In this document: positions 47,625-58,180 of the stretch, piece after piece
Layout: each line of letters starts with the position of its first letter
How positions within the stretch are numbered: position 1 is the first letter of the stretch
Origin: Atrichornis clamosus
Lineage: Eukaryota; Chordata; Aves; Passeriformes; Menuridae
Length of the DNA stretch: 64,000 nt
Direction of reading: 5' to 3'
NCBI GenBank assembly: GCA_013400975.1
Contig: WBMZ01006400.1
Coordinates: 558,001 to 622,000, forward strand
Program-made: the position numbers and the translations under genes
The notes under the pieces: generated by a model
What the model was told of the DNA's origin: nothing
Seen by the model: the letters and a program-made list of their open reading frames with translations, nothing else
Database searches by the model: none

Positions 47625-48959
47625 CTGCATAAAGTTAAAAGAAGTAGTAAAGAAAGTATGGCTGGATTTTTTATTCTCTCTGAATTTTTGTATACTCCTC
47701 TCCAAGTTTCCTTAATCATCAAAACTGTTCCAGTACAAGCAGGTGTGTGACTTAACACCAAGCATTTATGCTGCCTACAGAGGACTTTTCCAGCTTCATG
47801 GCATAAATAGGAATTATTAGCTCCGTATAATGAGTCTTCAAGTCTTCAAAAGAAACTCATAAAGAAAAGCACATTTACTACTGAATAAAACACAAATATA
47901 TTTTGCAAATCCTAAAAATAGGTTGAGAAAGGGTTATGTATTGATCCTTCTTCTTCACTCACACATACCGAGGTATATATTTACTAGCAACGGTAATTTT
48001 TACCTCTAGTCAAATACGTTATTAAAGATGAAAAATAAGACGAAAGCTATAGGTCCCAAACCCTGTTGCTAAAGCAGATCTCCAGAAAAATCCCAGTCCC
48101 ATTGAAAATTCCAGTGCTTCTCCACTCTGAGTAAGGACAACATGCCTCTGACACCTGTGTTAGAAACTCAGTAGACCACTGTGAAAATTAGGGGTTGGGC
48201 TAAGGCTATGAATAAGAAGTTTTAAAATGTGAATAAAGCATTCTACATGGCTCACATTTGAAAAAAAGAGAACCAGAAGTATCTTAATCGTTCACATTCT
48301 CTCTCCTTCTGTGTGAGGTGTACTGAGTGCAGTGTTAGGTGACAACTCCACAAGGGACCAGTGCAGATGGGACTGGGAATTACAATACCCATCACTCACA
48401 TGCTACATCATCACAGTTAAGTGAAAATTTCATAATTTCTGTATTCTTAAAATCTTATTAGAGATTCAGGACAATGATACTGTGCACTAATTAGCAGATA
48501 GTTTACAAATCTGACTCCTTTTCTGTCCAGTGACTGTCTTGGCAAATAAAGATACCAGCACAGCCTTCTTTTTCTATGTTTCTATCCTTTATCTAACTTT
48601 GCCTTTCATGGGTTCATTAAAACAGTGTTTCGTAATAGTGTCAAATTAGTAGAAAACCTGAGGTGTAGCAGTTTGACAATGATATAACTGTCATGATGGT
48701 TCTACTTTTTGCTTGTACCTACTCAGGCATCATTAGAATCAAATATCTACCTCTCAGCATTTCTCTTGGGTTCATCCAACTCTGAAAGCTCTCAGGCCAT
48801 TAAGGCATATCAATTAGTAATGATTTTTTTCCAGCCCCAGCAGCCACTGAAGCATACATTAAAGGTGATATCTGCAGTCCAAAATTTAATGTGGACATTT
48901 GAGAATATCTACTTTGATGAAGAGATTATCAGAGAAACTCATTTGCTTACACTTTTAGA
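47625..48959. other. Non-coding, no recognised gene
   Basis: AT-rich. One 87-codon + frame (48709-48972) without known domain. No repeats. Confidence 0.5.
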
Positions 48960-49560
48960 TCATGGTTATTAAAAATATCTTATTTGCTGAACAAATGTCT
49001 GATGAATACTCCTGTATCTGTTAAATAATATTAATTGCACACAGGTTTGGAAAACACAAGAATCATTAAAGGATAAATGAGTTGTGCAATAGCCCAGAAG
49101 AGCTAATGTTATCACTTTCCAGGCCGCTTTTACAACCTTCTTAGTAGGACTATTTTTAACTGAGTCATCGTGGCCTGAGGAAAGTTACTTTCATTTTTTT
49201 AGTACATGTCTCCAATTGAGTAGATGTCACAGAGGCAGCTCATTACAAGCACTGGAATTAGAGGGCTGTCGCATTCCTCGTAGCTGGGTTAGGTCTGTTC
49301 AGTCAGGACTGTTTGGGAAAGCAATCCTTTCCACGCTCACAGGCATTTCCAAGCCTGAGAGGTCACTTACCTCTTGTTTAAAATGCAACTCAAAAGTCAG
49401 TTACTCAAAGATCAGACTGCAAAGCAAATGTAATTAGTGAATGAAAGTCTGAATGCAAAACTTCTGGACAATCCACTTTGATCATTCTATCAGCATTTAT
49501 TTATTTTTAAACGCGCAGATACACTGTCCCTCATGGAAAATATCACAAACTAATGAAACA
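48960..49560. promoter_or_regulatory. Enhancer-like conserved-looking block
   Basis: Repeat-free, varied sequence with many TAAT/ATTA cores, a TGAGTCA AP-1-like site near 49161 and a CpG-containing centre. It includes the - strand splice pair at 49371-49416. The combination resembles a conserved regulatory element that also contains a non-coding exon. Conservation is not measured. Confidence 0.3.
49371..49416 (-). ncRNA. Candidate 46-nt non-coding exon, best splice pair
   Basis: On the - strand the acceptor TTACATTTGCTTTGCAG adjoins 49416, with a CACTAAT branch-point-like sequence just upstream. The donor AAGAG|GTAAGTGACC follows at 49370. Both sites are close to consensus. All three frames contain stops within the 46 bases, so it would be a 5' UTR or long non-coding RNA exon. 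A further strong donor lies 440 bases upstream at 49860, giving three consistent sites in a row. Confidence 0.35.
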
Positions 49561-49860
49561 CTAGGAGCACATCAAAATCACATTTAATCCTGGCAGCCAG
49601 CAAGCACGAGCCTTACTATGGAGCTAGAGATACAACTGAATTTGTCACTCATTTGAGTGGCACAGGCTCTTGCTCCCCCTTAAGTGATATGACCTGGAAC
49701 AATTTTTGGAATACAAGCACAAGATTCATTTCCAAGTTTTTATCCTACTATTATGCCTGTAAATTTTTTTCCACTTGAACATACTAGATATTAGTCATAA
49801 ATCTCTGGTCAAACAAAGGTGAATAAGGATAGAAATGCCATATACAACATTCATTCTTAC
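49561..49860. other. Non-coding; would be intron of the candidate - strand transcript
   Basis: AT-rich sequence between the donor at 49860 and the enhancer-like block. No repeat or gene is recognised. Confidence 0.45.
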
Positions 49861-49921
49861 CTTCAGCTGCCAAGAATCTTCTTGCGGTGTAGTTGACCTG
49901 ATCACCACTTGAAACACTCAT
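49861..49921 (-). other. Candidate first exon with short open frame
   Basis: On the - strand an ATG at 49921-49919, with A at -3, opens 20 codons (MSVSSGDQVNYTARRFLAAE plus one base) up to GAAG|GTAAGAATG at 49860. The donor is strong. Sequence upstream of the ATG contains stops in this frame and no clear acceptor, so it would be a first exon. Joined to 49416 the frame would end at once, so it would be a small upstream frame there. The protein is not recognised and the frame could be chance. Confidence 0.25.
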
Positions 49922-52900
49922 GTTGTGCTTTAATTATTTGTATAATCATTCAACAAATCTGACACCAGGTTTCTCAGCAGGAGATTCCTTCTCAGCTAGT
50001 TAATGTGTTGCTCGTATGAGTCTTAAGGTTTGGTCTGGACACAGAACACATACCTGGTATGACTCTTTCAGATTTCTTTTTCATGTTCATTTTCCTTTGA
50101 ATCTAAATAGTATCTCTGGTGTGACCACACATCTTTTTATACTTTTTCTTTCCAAGTGGAAATCTCTTCAAACAGACAAGATCAACATGAGAGAAGCACT
50201 TCAGTAGGTGATATATGCTTACTTCCCACCACCCCTTTTCTACTGCACAGCCACCATGGTCATTCCTTCACCCTGGGCACATCTGGCCAGCAGTGCCTGG
50301 CACACCATTTGCATCTCTTCTCCTGCATATTTAAACTCAGTGAGTATGTGCCTCGTGGGCAGTTCTTCCACAAGATGTTAAATGAAAGCAGATGTGGAAA
50401 ACAGATTTACAGCTTGAATTTTACAATGAGGATTTTTGCAAACTGTAAGCAAAAAATTATAGAAAACTTGAACAAACACTTTTATACTTCACTGGATTCC
50501 TTATACTTTGATAGTAAAGCCTCCTTCCAATCATGGAAAAAATATTTCCAAAACAGAGGAAGAAATATACTTCAGTCAAAGTACCAAATAATCTATCTAG
50601 CCTTATCTGCACACATATGCATGCAAGAAATATCTACCACCCAGGCAACAGTCTGCACATCCCCATTCCCTTTCACAGCTATCAGACAAGTTTGACCTTT
50701 GGTTCAGACCTAAAATCTCCCAACCCATTCATTCTATCTTAAGAAGAGCAGTTTCTTCAGGGAAGGAGATGATAATATATCTGCAAAGGCTGACTCTTCG
50801 TGCAGTTGGAGGGGGAAGTGCCAGCATAACAAATTGCTCCTGTTCAAACCCATCAATTCAAAACAAGCATCTGGAAAACTTGACAAGAATACTCAAATGA
50901 CCCTTGTGTTCTGACAGCTGGAAAAGAGAAAACGCTCTCCACAAGGGGAAGATGTGTGTTCAAACTTTTTGCCTGGATAGAGAAACATATAAAACTGTTT
51001 GAAATACTTTTCCTCAAAGCTCATTAAATAAATAAAACTTTCAGTGCAAAGTATGACTCATGTAGGCAATTGTGTCAGCACCCACAAATCTGTGTTCAAC
51101 ACCACCAGAACCTGGCCATGGCCATGGGCAGTTACAAATTCCCTTCTCTCATGACCCTTCATTGCTGTAACAGATCATTTCCTCCCTATGACAGGAACCT
51201 CAATCTCTCTCAAGCCCTGGCAGATCAGGGCTGCCACCTTAACGTGGAGAGCTTCTGCCTGCTCCACCTGGAGAGGGCACTGAGGATGGTTCCATGAGAA
51301 ACAGACTGCAATTCTGTGCTTTCTCTCCAGTCCTCTCAAGAGAAACACCTTGAGCAGGGTGTGCTATTGTAGACATAATTTCCATTTGATTGCATCTCAG
51401 GATTTCTGATTTGGCCAAAATCTGCACTGAGGAGAAAAAAAAAAAAAAAAAAAATCTACCTTGCAACATCAATGAATTTTCTTTCTTCCAAGTTGCCTGA
51501 CTTTGGGCTGTGAAGGTGTAACATGCACCTAGTGCACCAAAATACCTTAAAACTCTTCAAAATGCAACAAATCATTTCTGGAACTTGAGAGTACCAAATT
51601 CTTCTTTCTGTACTGCTGCCCCACAGACTTCCTTTTACTGCTGTGGATATAGTCTGGTCCACAAGCCTGGTTATACACTGTATGGCTAGGATATGAGAAT
51701 TATTCCAGCTTGCCCACACCCTGAACTGCTCTGCAGGAGGAAAACAAAAGAAAATTGAGCAGCCAGATCCATTCTCCCACTGTCCTCAGGGATGCTATTC
51801 TTCAGACCTGTTTCAGGGAAGATCACGCTGAAGTTGTCTTCTTGCTATAAAATACTTAGACAAATAATATTCTGATCTAAGATTATTCCTTTAGATTCAA
51901 CATAACAATTGCCCCAGGTTTTCTGACTCAAATAGGAAATGGCAAAAAGAAAAGAAGACCCTCCAAAAGGCACAAGTCTATTTGGATGTTTAAGGTCTCC
52001 AACAGGTAGCAGCCCAAATTATCTCCAAAGTGGACATGGACAAAAAAACTCTATTTACTTTAAAATGTCTTGGGAAAATGTTTACTAATGTATAGTCTCA
52101 TATGTTGAGAAAATAAAGTCATAAACCTCAGTACTTTGCAATTGCTTGTATGGGAAAAATGGCAGAAATTCTTTAAATTACTTGAGTTTTATTAAGCAAA
52201 AAAAAAAAAAAGGTCTTGATTTTAAGTTGGTTTTGATTAAAAGTGGCTCTGTTTGGAGGTACTCAGTAACATACTCAGTGTTCAAACCAATAAAGAACTG
52301 ACACTTTCTATATAGCAGCAAACACTGGACCTTATTTTTTTTGTCACAAGAAAAATTAAACAAGTTACATTAGAAAATGGGTCACAACAGGATTTGCAAT
52401 AAACACTATACACAATATCAGCCATTTGTACAGAACACAGCTGACACACACACAGAGTTTTCTGGTTTGTGCCTTACTTCCACGATTCTAAATTGATTTA
52501 CAGCCCCATGTGAGACTCATAAAAGAGCCCTAGGCAACTCTATCCTGCTCACAGACTATTTGCAACACTGTGAATTTCTCAATTTGCCCATTTAAAAACA
52601 TTTTCTCTTTTTCTTCCTTTCACTAACAGATTTCTGGAGGGAGTAGGGTGAGAGAGATAAGAGGGATGCTTAATGTTTAGATGACTTGAGACACAAATAA
52701 GTATGTTGCCTTCTCCTACTCCTAATCCTAGAGAAGCTCTGTTATTTGGCTGGGGGACTCACTTTCCCACTCAACTGCCCCAGTGAATTCAATGAGATCT
52801 ATAAGCAGCATCAGCATCCTGACCACGAGTGTGACAATGCAAGCACTACTGTGAAATAAATCACTGAGTTTAATGTGACTTCAATTAGAAGAAAGGCCTA

Positions 52901-53900
52901 TTTTTACTAAGCCAGAAAATTTATAAAAACAGGGAATTTCTGTCTATACACATAGGAAAGGGCTTAAAAATGAGGCAGGGTTTGTCTATAAAGGAGTTTG
53001 CTAGCTAATCCCCCCTAGCATAACACCCTGGCATTAGTGGATAACTATCCATCCTCCAGTTCAGAAATTAGGTATGGAGAAATAGAATAGGAAGCCCCAA
53101 GGTGGCACAGGAAAATAGGCACAGAGAAAGAACCAGAATTTGCTATTCTGATTGTTAGTGGAATAGTCTTTCTAATAAGCCACATTGCTCCTCTTCATTA
53201 CTGTGATTTTACTTCTCTAATGGGAAAATGGCTATGGAGAACATTTTCTGTCAGGCAATGGGAATCTAGTGAGCAAATACCAATTTTAACAACCATTTGT
53301 TCTGTTTGAGTGCAGTGCACTTTGCTGGGGTTACACAGCAAAAGCTCAGAGCTGACTTAGGCCCTGTACCTACCTGCTTCTTTTGCTGTCATTCACCAAC
53401 CCAACCCTTCTTGTGAATCCCTGCTCCTCCTCAGCACTCTGGCTGGGCTGACAAGCCTAGCCAAGGTGCACCAGCAAACCTGCACTGGAGGCTCAGCAGC
53501 TGAGAGTGGCCAGCAGAGCCCATCTGAAAGCATCGTTTAGGAGGTGGGGCTTGCAGCACCTGCCTGGGACACACCCCACCTGCATCACTGCATGAAACCC
53601 CCGAGCTCCCCCAGCAGCAGCTGCTCCCCTTCTCCCCACATGGGGCCACTTGAAAGATCTCTCAGATTACACTCGTTGTCCCTGAACCACTCTGCTGCTC
53701 CTTCCTGGTTTTCCACAAAACAACCCCTCAGTATGGCATGAAGTAACAAATCACATGCAACTGACAATTTTTTACAGTCACTCATGTGAGAAATGTGTCA
53801 ATGGTTAAGATGAAGAGCCTTTTTTTTCCATGAGTCATAAATTTTGAATTAAAAACTTCTATATTTCAGGACTGTGGGTTTTGGGAACAAAATTGTAGTT
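49922..53900. other. Non-coding AT-rich block
   Basis: The 179-codon + frame at 50156-50695 is near the upper end of what chance gives and has no known domain; a second frame overlaps it. ATTTGCAT octamer at 50307-50314. A20 run at 51435-51454 and A14 at 52198-52211. No transposon or RNA gene is recognised. Confidence 0.5.
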
Positions 53901-54026
53901 AATCATAGAATCACAGAATAATTTATGTTGAAAGGAACCTGTGGATGTTTTCTCATGTAACCCCTGTCTCAAAGAAATCTAGCTTTTGCCTGGACCTTGT
54001 CAGACCTTACTCAGAGCCTCGTCACA
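53901..54026 (-). mobile_element. CR1 LINE, diverged 3' end
   Basis: The reversed tail 'AATCATAGAATCACAGAATA' is followed by 'TTGAAAGGAACCTGTGGATG', 'CCCCTGTCTCAAAGAAATCT' and 'GTCAGACCTTACTCAGAGCC', matching the CR1 3' end that normally reads 'CCCCTGCTCAAAGCAGG' and 'CAGACCAGGTTGCTCAGGGC'. It is more diverged than the other copies. Confidence 0.88.
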
Positions 54027-55106
54027 CAGCTTTGCCAAACAGCTGGTCTGTTTTGTATTTTTTTTTCCTTTCAAATGACTTTTTCTACAGAACGTGTACA
54101 GTAACATTGAAAAGAAAACATATAAGGGCTACTTAGAAGGCTCAAGACTATCATAACGTCTAATTTAAGAATACTGCCAACATTACAAGTTTGGGGGCTT
54201 TTTTTAATCAATCCTGATAAAACAGGTAAATCTTCCACAAGCTTCAGCATTCAAGAAAGATCAGAAAAGATTTTGAGTTAGAGAGAAAATAAGCAGCAAC
54301 ATGAGGACAGAATCTCATCCTTTTTGCCTTGAAGCTGAAGTTATGCTGGGAAACGTTTGTAACAGTGCATTCAAAATATAAACTTTTCTTACTAAAGAAA
54401 ACCTATCTATGTTAGCATTGACTTACCAACAAACATCAGACTAGACACTGCTGTCCTTCAGTATATCACAAGGGTTTTCCTTGGTAAAGCAAACCTTATT
54501 CTCTCTCATATAAAAAAGTAGCTTATTCTTGTGACCGTTTTTAGGAGGAAACAAAGCACTCCTGCAAGTGACAGCAATTGCAAAGCTCTACCAGCACATT
54601 CACATGCACAGACTGGTCCACCATGGGAAGGGAAGCTCCAGTTGGAGCTGTCCTTGGCCCTGGAATCCAGCTGCCAGGCTCACCCGTGTCGGCACTGGCC
54701 ACTGGGCTGGCTGCTGTGGCTCAGGTCCTCAGTGTGGACATCGTCAGTGAAAGTGGTTTCTTTTTAACACATTTGTATTCTAGAACAATCCCCATCTCCA
54801 ATTATTTTTGTTGCAGTCAGCACAAAAATTGCCCTTGCTTTTATCTGTCAATTAGACCAAGACAGAGCTGCGTGCATCACAGGCCTGTCCATACCTTTGA
54901 AAGAGAACCACTGAAGGGTAATTACAAAAGCTCACATCATGAGGGCAGACACTGTAGCCCTGACCCAGCGTTGCCCACGTGCACTGAGCAGCCCTGTGGG
55001 AGCAGGACTGGATTACCTGGGGTGAGCCAAGGACTGCCAGTGGAGGCAGCAACAGAGCCTCACGTGTCTCTGCACACCCCTCCCTCCCCCAAATGACACC
55101 AGATGG
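54027..55106. other. Non-coding, GC-richer right half
   Basis: AT-rich to about 54530, then GC-richer. There a 172-codon + frame (54578-55096) and others overlap on both strands. The frame has no recognised domain, and composition explains its length. No CpG island. Confidence 0.45.
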
Positions 55107-55316
55107 GATACCAGGAAACATTTCCTCACCCAAAGAGTTATCAAGCACTGCAACAGACTGCCCAGGGAAGTGGTGAAGTCACCATTCCTGGAAGTATTTA
55201 AAAGATGTGTAAAGGTGGCCGCTGGGGACACAGTTTAGTGATGGGTTTGGCAGTGCTGGGTTAACAGTTGGACCTGATGATCTGAAAGGTCTTTCTAACC
55301 TAAAAAATTCTATGAC
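55107..55316 (+). mobile_element. CR1 LINE, truncated 3' end
   Basis: The longest and best-preserved CR1 here. It reads 'CCAGGAAACATTTCCTCACC', 'GACTGCCCAGGGAAGTGGTG', 'CACCATTCCTGGAAGTATTT', 'AGATGTGTAAAGGTGGCCGC', 'GTTAACAGTTGGACCTGATG' and ends 'AATTCTATGACCTT'. About 210 bases of the LINE 3' end are present; there is no reverse-transcriptase sequence. Open frames crossing it on the - strand are repeat shadows. Confidence 0.96.
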
Positions 55317-57999
55317 CTTGTCACTTTAGAGGTGTCAGGATTTCTGGAAAAATCCAATTACCATAGGAGTTCACGTGGAAATTGAACATATCTGAAACCA
55401 CCCCTTCACCTCTCTGTGTCTCAGGTTCTCATTTGCAAACCTGGGATACTACTGTTTCCCTTCTCTACCTGGTAAATGTAAAGTTCTTTGGGCACAAATT
55501 GTCTCTAATGATGTCTGTGTATGATGCCTAAAGCTGGATGTCCCACTGTAGACTGTGACCTCCAAGAATTCTTGCTTTACACATTACAAGAAAATATGGA
55601 GGGGAAGAGGAGAGAGAAAAGTCTTTTTGAATATAAGAAAGAAGTCAAATACAGCTAATTACCCAGAGCTTCCCATCAGGCTGACAGATTCCCACCGTGG
55701 ACACACTCAGTGGTTGTTCTTTATTTCTGAGCTTTACTTTAATCCCTCCTCATTTCTCTTCTTTCATTTTCAGTCAGTTCGGGATCCTAATGTTTTTGCC
55801 AACTTATTTTTAATGGGATTGTTAGCATCCAGGAAGCCTTGTAAAATAATTATTATACAACTACTTTCAGGGACCCCTGTGGTTGCTTCCACTTGCTGTG
55901 CATTCCTCCCCTACCCCTTCTTCCCTCATATTAGCAGGGGAGATATTTTTCTGACTGGGAAATCGTCAAATTAAAAATCTGGCTGTTTGACCCTATCCTG
56001 CATGTTCATCCAAAAGTGCAGCTGCTCTGACTACCTGATGGTCTTTTTGCATTATTACATTGTCTTTGGCAACTCACATTTACACATTAGCCAACAAAAC
56101 GGCATTTGTAAATTTTTTTCTTGAGTAACAAATTGAAGTCTGTCAGCTACAGGAAAACCATAAACCCGCTGCTCTTCTTCACCCAAGTGAAAGAAAGGTT
56201 GCTTTTAAATGAGACTTTTAGCCATTTCTATCTAAGAACATCTCACTGATTGCTCACCACCCACAGATCAGCCCTTTCAATGGCTATTGCTTTTCAGAAA
56301 TGCTGAACAATGTCTGTACTGCTGAATCTTAGTGCTTTGCCCATCTCTGCAAAAGATGCTGCATTATCTCCCTATTTTGATATTTTCTGCCATAAAACGT
56401 ACACCATGGCAGATTTACCTTTTACCTAATTTCTCAGTATTTCTTTCTAACTTCATATATAAAGGAAAATCAGTATTGCCACTTATAAAATGTTTATGTC
56501 CAGAAATCTCAGGGTCCCAAAACCTTTAAAAATGAGGTGTAATAGCAAGAGTTGCACGAAAGTTTCAGAAGAGCTTATCTCCCCCATCTCTCATTGGAAG
56601 ATTATGTTAGACTGTGGCTGTTGAGATGTTCAGAAAGCTTGGGAGATGTTTTCCTCTCAGTGGCCAGACCCACAGCTACTGTCAGCAGTGGCTTTGCAGG
56701 AGAGAGAGATTATGGCAAATCAGTCACAGGCAGTGCCCTTTGTCATCAACACATCTTGGCGTGGGGCAGCTTCTCTTTCCTGTCTGGTGCAACAGGAACA
56801 AGAGCTCTGTGGTGCTGGGGGCTCTGGCTCACCAGGCACTGCTGCTCCCCGGGGCACTGAGCACTCACCCAGGTGCTTTACCCTTTTGAAACTGTGTGAG
56901 ATTTGTCGCCCTGACTTTGAAGAATTTTAAGGAGATTCATGTGATTCATGTCAGAAATACAAAATCTCAAAACGCTTCAAGAGGAAGCTCAGGAACTTGA
57001 GAGTGCAGATCCAAAGCCTGCCCTTCCAGGACCTGTCCTTTTTGCTAGCAGTTTCCCATTAGAGAAGGCAGCCAGAGTTTCCATAGCTGTGATTTTGAAA
57101 ATGGTTTACCTTTACCAAGTTTATTTTTAGTATAGGACATGCTTGTTAGACTCCTGATATTTCATGAATCAACTGAAAAAGATGGCAGTGTAGAATAGTT
57201 TTTTATTTTGTTAGGCCTACTTTTTTGGGGGGAGAAAAGCCAGAATAAGTGTGTTACTTCCTGCATTTGGTCTGATGCTTTTTACAGGGAGAATCTGCCT
57301 GAGACAGTAAATCAGTTGGCAGACATCCACTTTTGCCACTGTACTACTTGCATTTTTCTGACAGAGTCAAATACTGATGAGAACAACAAAACTAGCTGGC
57401 TGAAGACAGCTGTCATTCTCAAGGAGGATAAATCCAGCACTGAAAGGGTCGACAGACATGCTTGAGGAAGGAATTTTGTTGCTGTTCTGGCAATGGCCCC
57501 ACCCAGGCAGAATTAAAATCAGTCTGAAGCTGCTCTGCCTTCAAAGGAGCTGAACCATCTTGGGAGCAGCTCAGGCTGGGGATGCAGCTGAGTCACAAAA
57601 ACACCTTTGTGTGCCTGTTTCTCCCTAGCAGGGAGTACTGTACAGGTGAATGGAATCGTTTATATTCACACCAGGTCCCACTTAATTAGAGATTGACCTT
57701 GATGTTATTCTTTAGCATTCAAGCCTGAGAACTCCTAATCCATCCTAGCTTGCTGCATTAAGGAGGGTGGGGTTCCATTCTGTAGCCCTGGATGGGGCAC
57801 CCTGCAGTACACCTGCCCTGAATCTGGTGCCTTAGCAGCCCAGCAGAGGTGCAAATACTTGTGCTCAAAGCAGAATGTATATAAACTACTCCAGTGATAC
57901 GTTTCAAGGTATATCTGCAATAATGACAACACACCAAATTCCACAGAACCATATTCTTGCCATCCCTTTTGAGTTGGCAAGTCATTTGTGAAGCAACCC
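55317..57999. other. Non-coding block
   Basis: A strong + strand acceptor (TTTCTCTTCTTTCATTTTCAG, ending 55773) precedes 66 open codons to a stop at about 55974, part of a 139-codon frame; no donor or family is recognised. A tandem GATTCATGT pair lies at about 56935-56952. Frames at 56552-56930 overlap in three phases of a GC-richer patch. No transposon is seen. Confidence 0.45.
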
Positions 58000-58180
58000 T
58001 GATTACTATGTATTTATTTATTGTCCATAAGTATTTCCCAATTAGCTTCCATGAATAACTGTCAACCTGTTAGTTGTAACCAATTGATAGTTATGAATAT
58101 TTGCTATTCATTATGAATGCAGTAAGACAGGTCACCAGGGGTCTATGTTATTATTTCTGCATTTGCTTTGGACAACTGTT
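58000..58180. promoter_or_regulatory. Enhancer-like conserved-looking block
   Basis: Repeat-free sequence with repeated ATTTATTTATT, CAATTGATAG and ATTCATTATGAATG motifs and no open frame. Likely regulatory by texture only; unverified. Confidence 0.25.

Noticed and set aside
50156..50695. 179-codon plus-strand open frame
   Set aside because: No domain, overlapped by another frame, and close to the maximum expected by chance in 128 kb of six-frame sequence. No splice or promoter evidence favours it.
54578..55096. 172-codon plus-strand open frame
   Set aside because: GC-richer DNA with overlapping frames on both strands; no recognised family.
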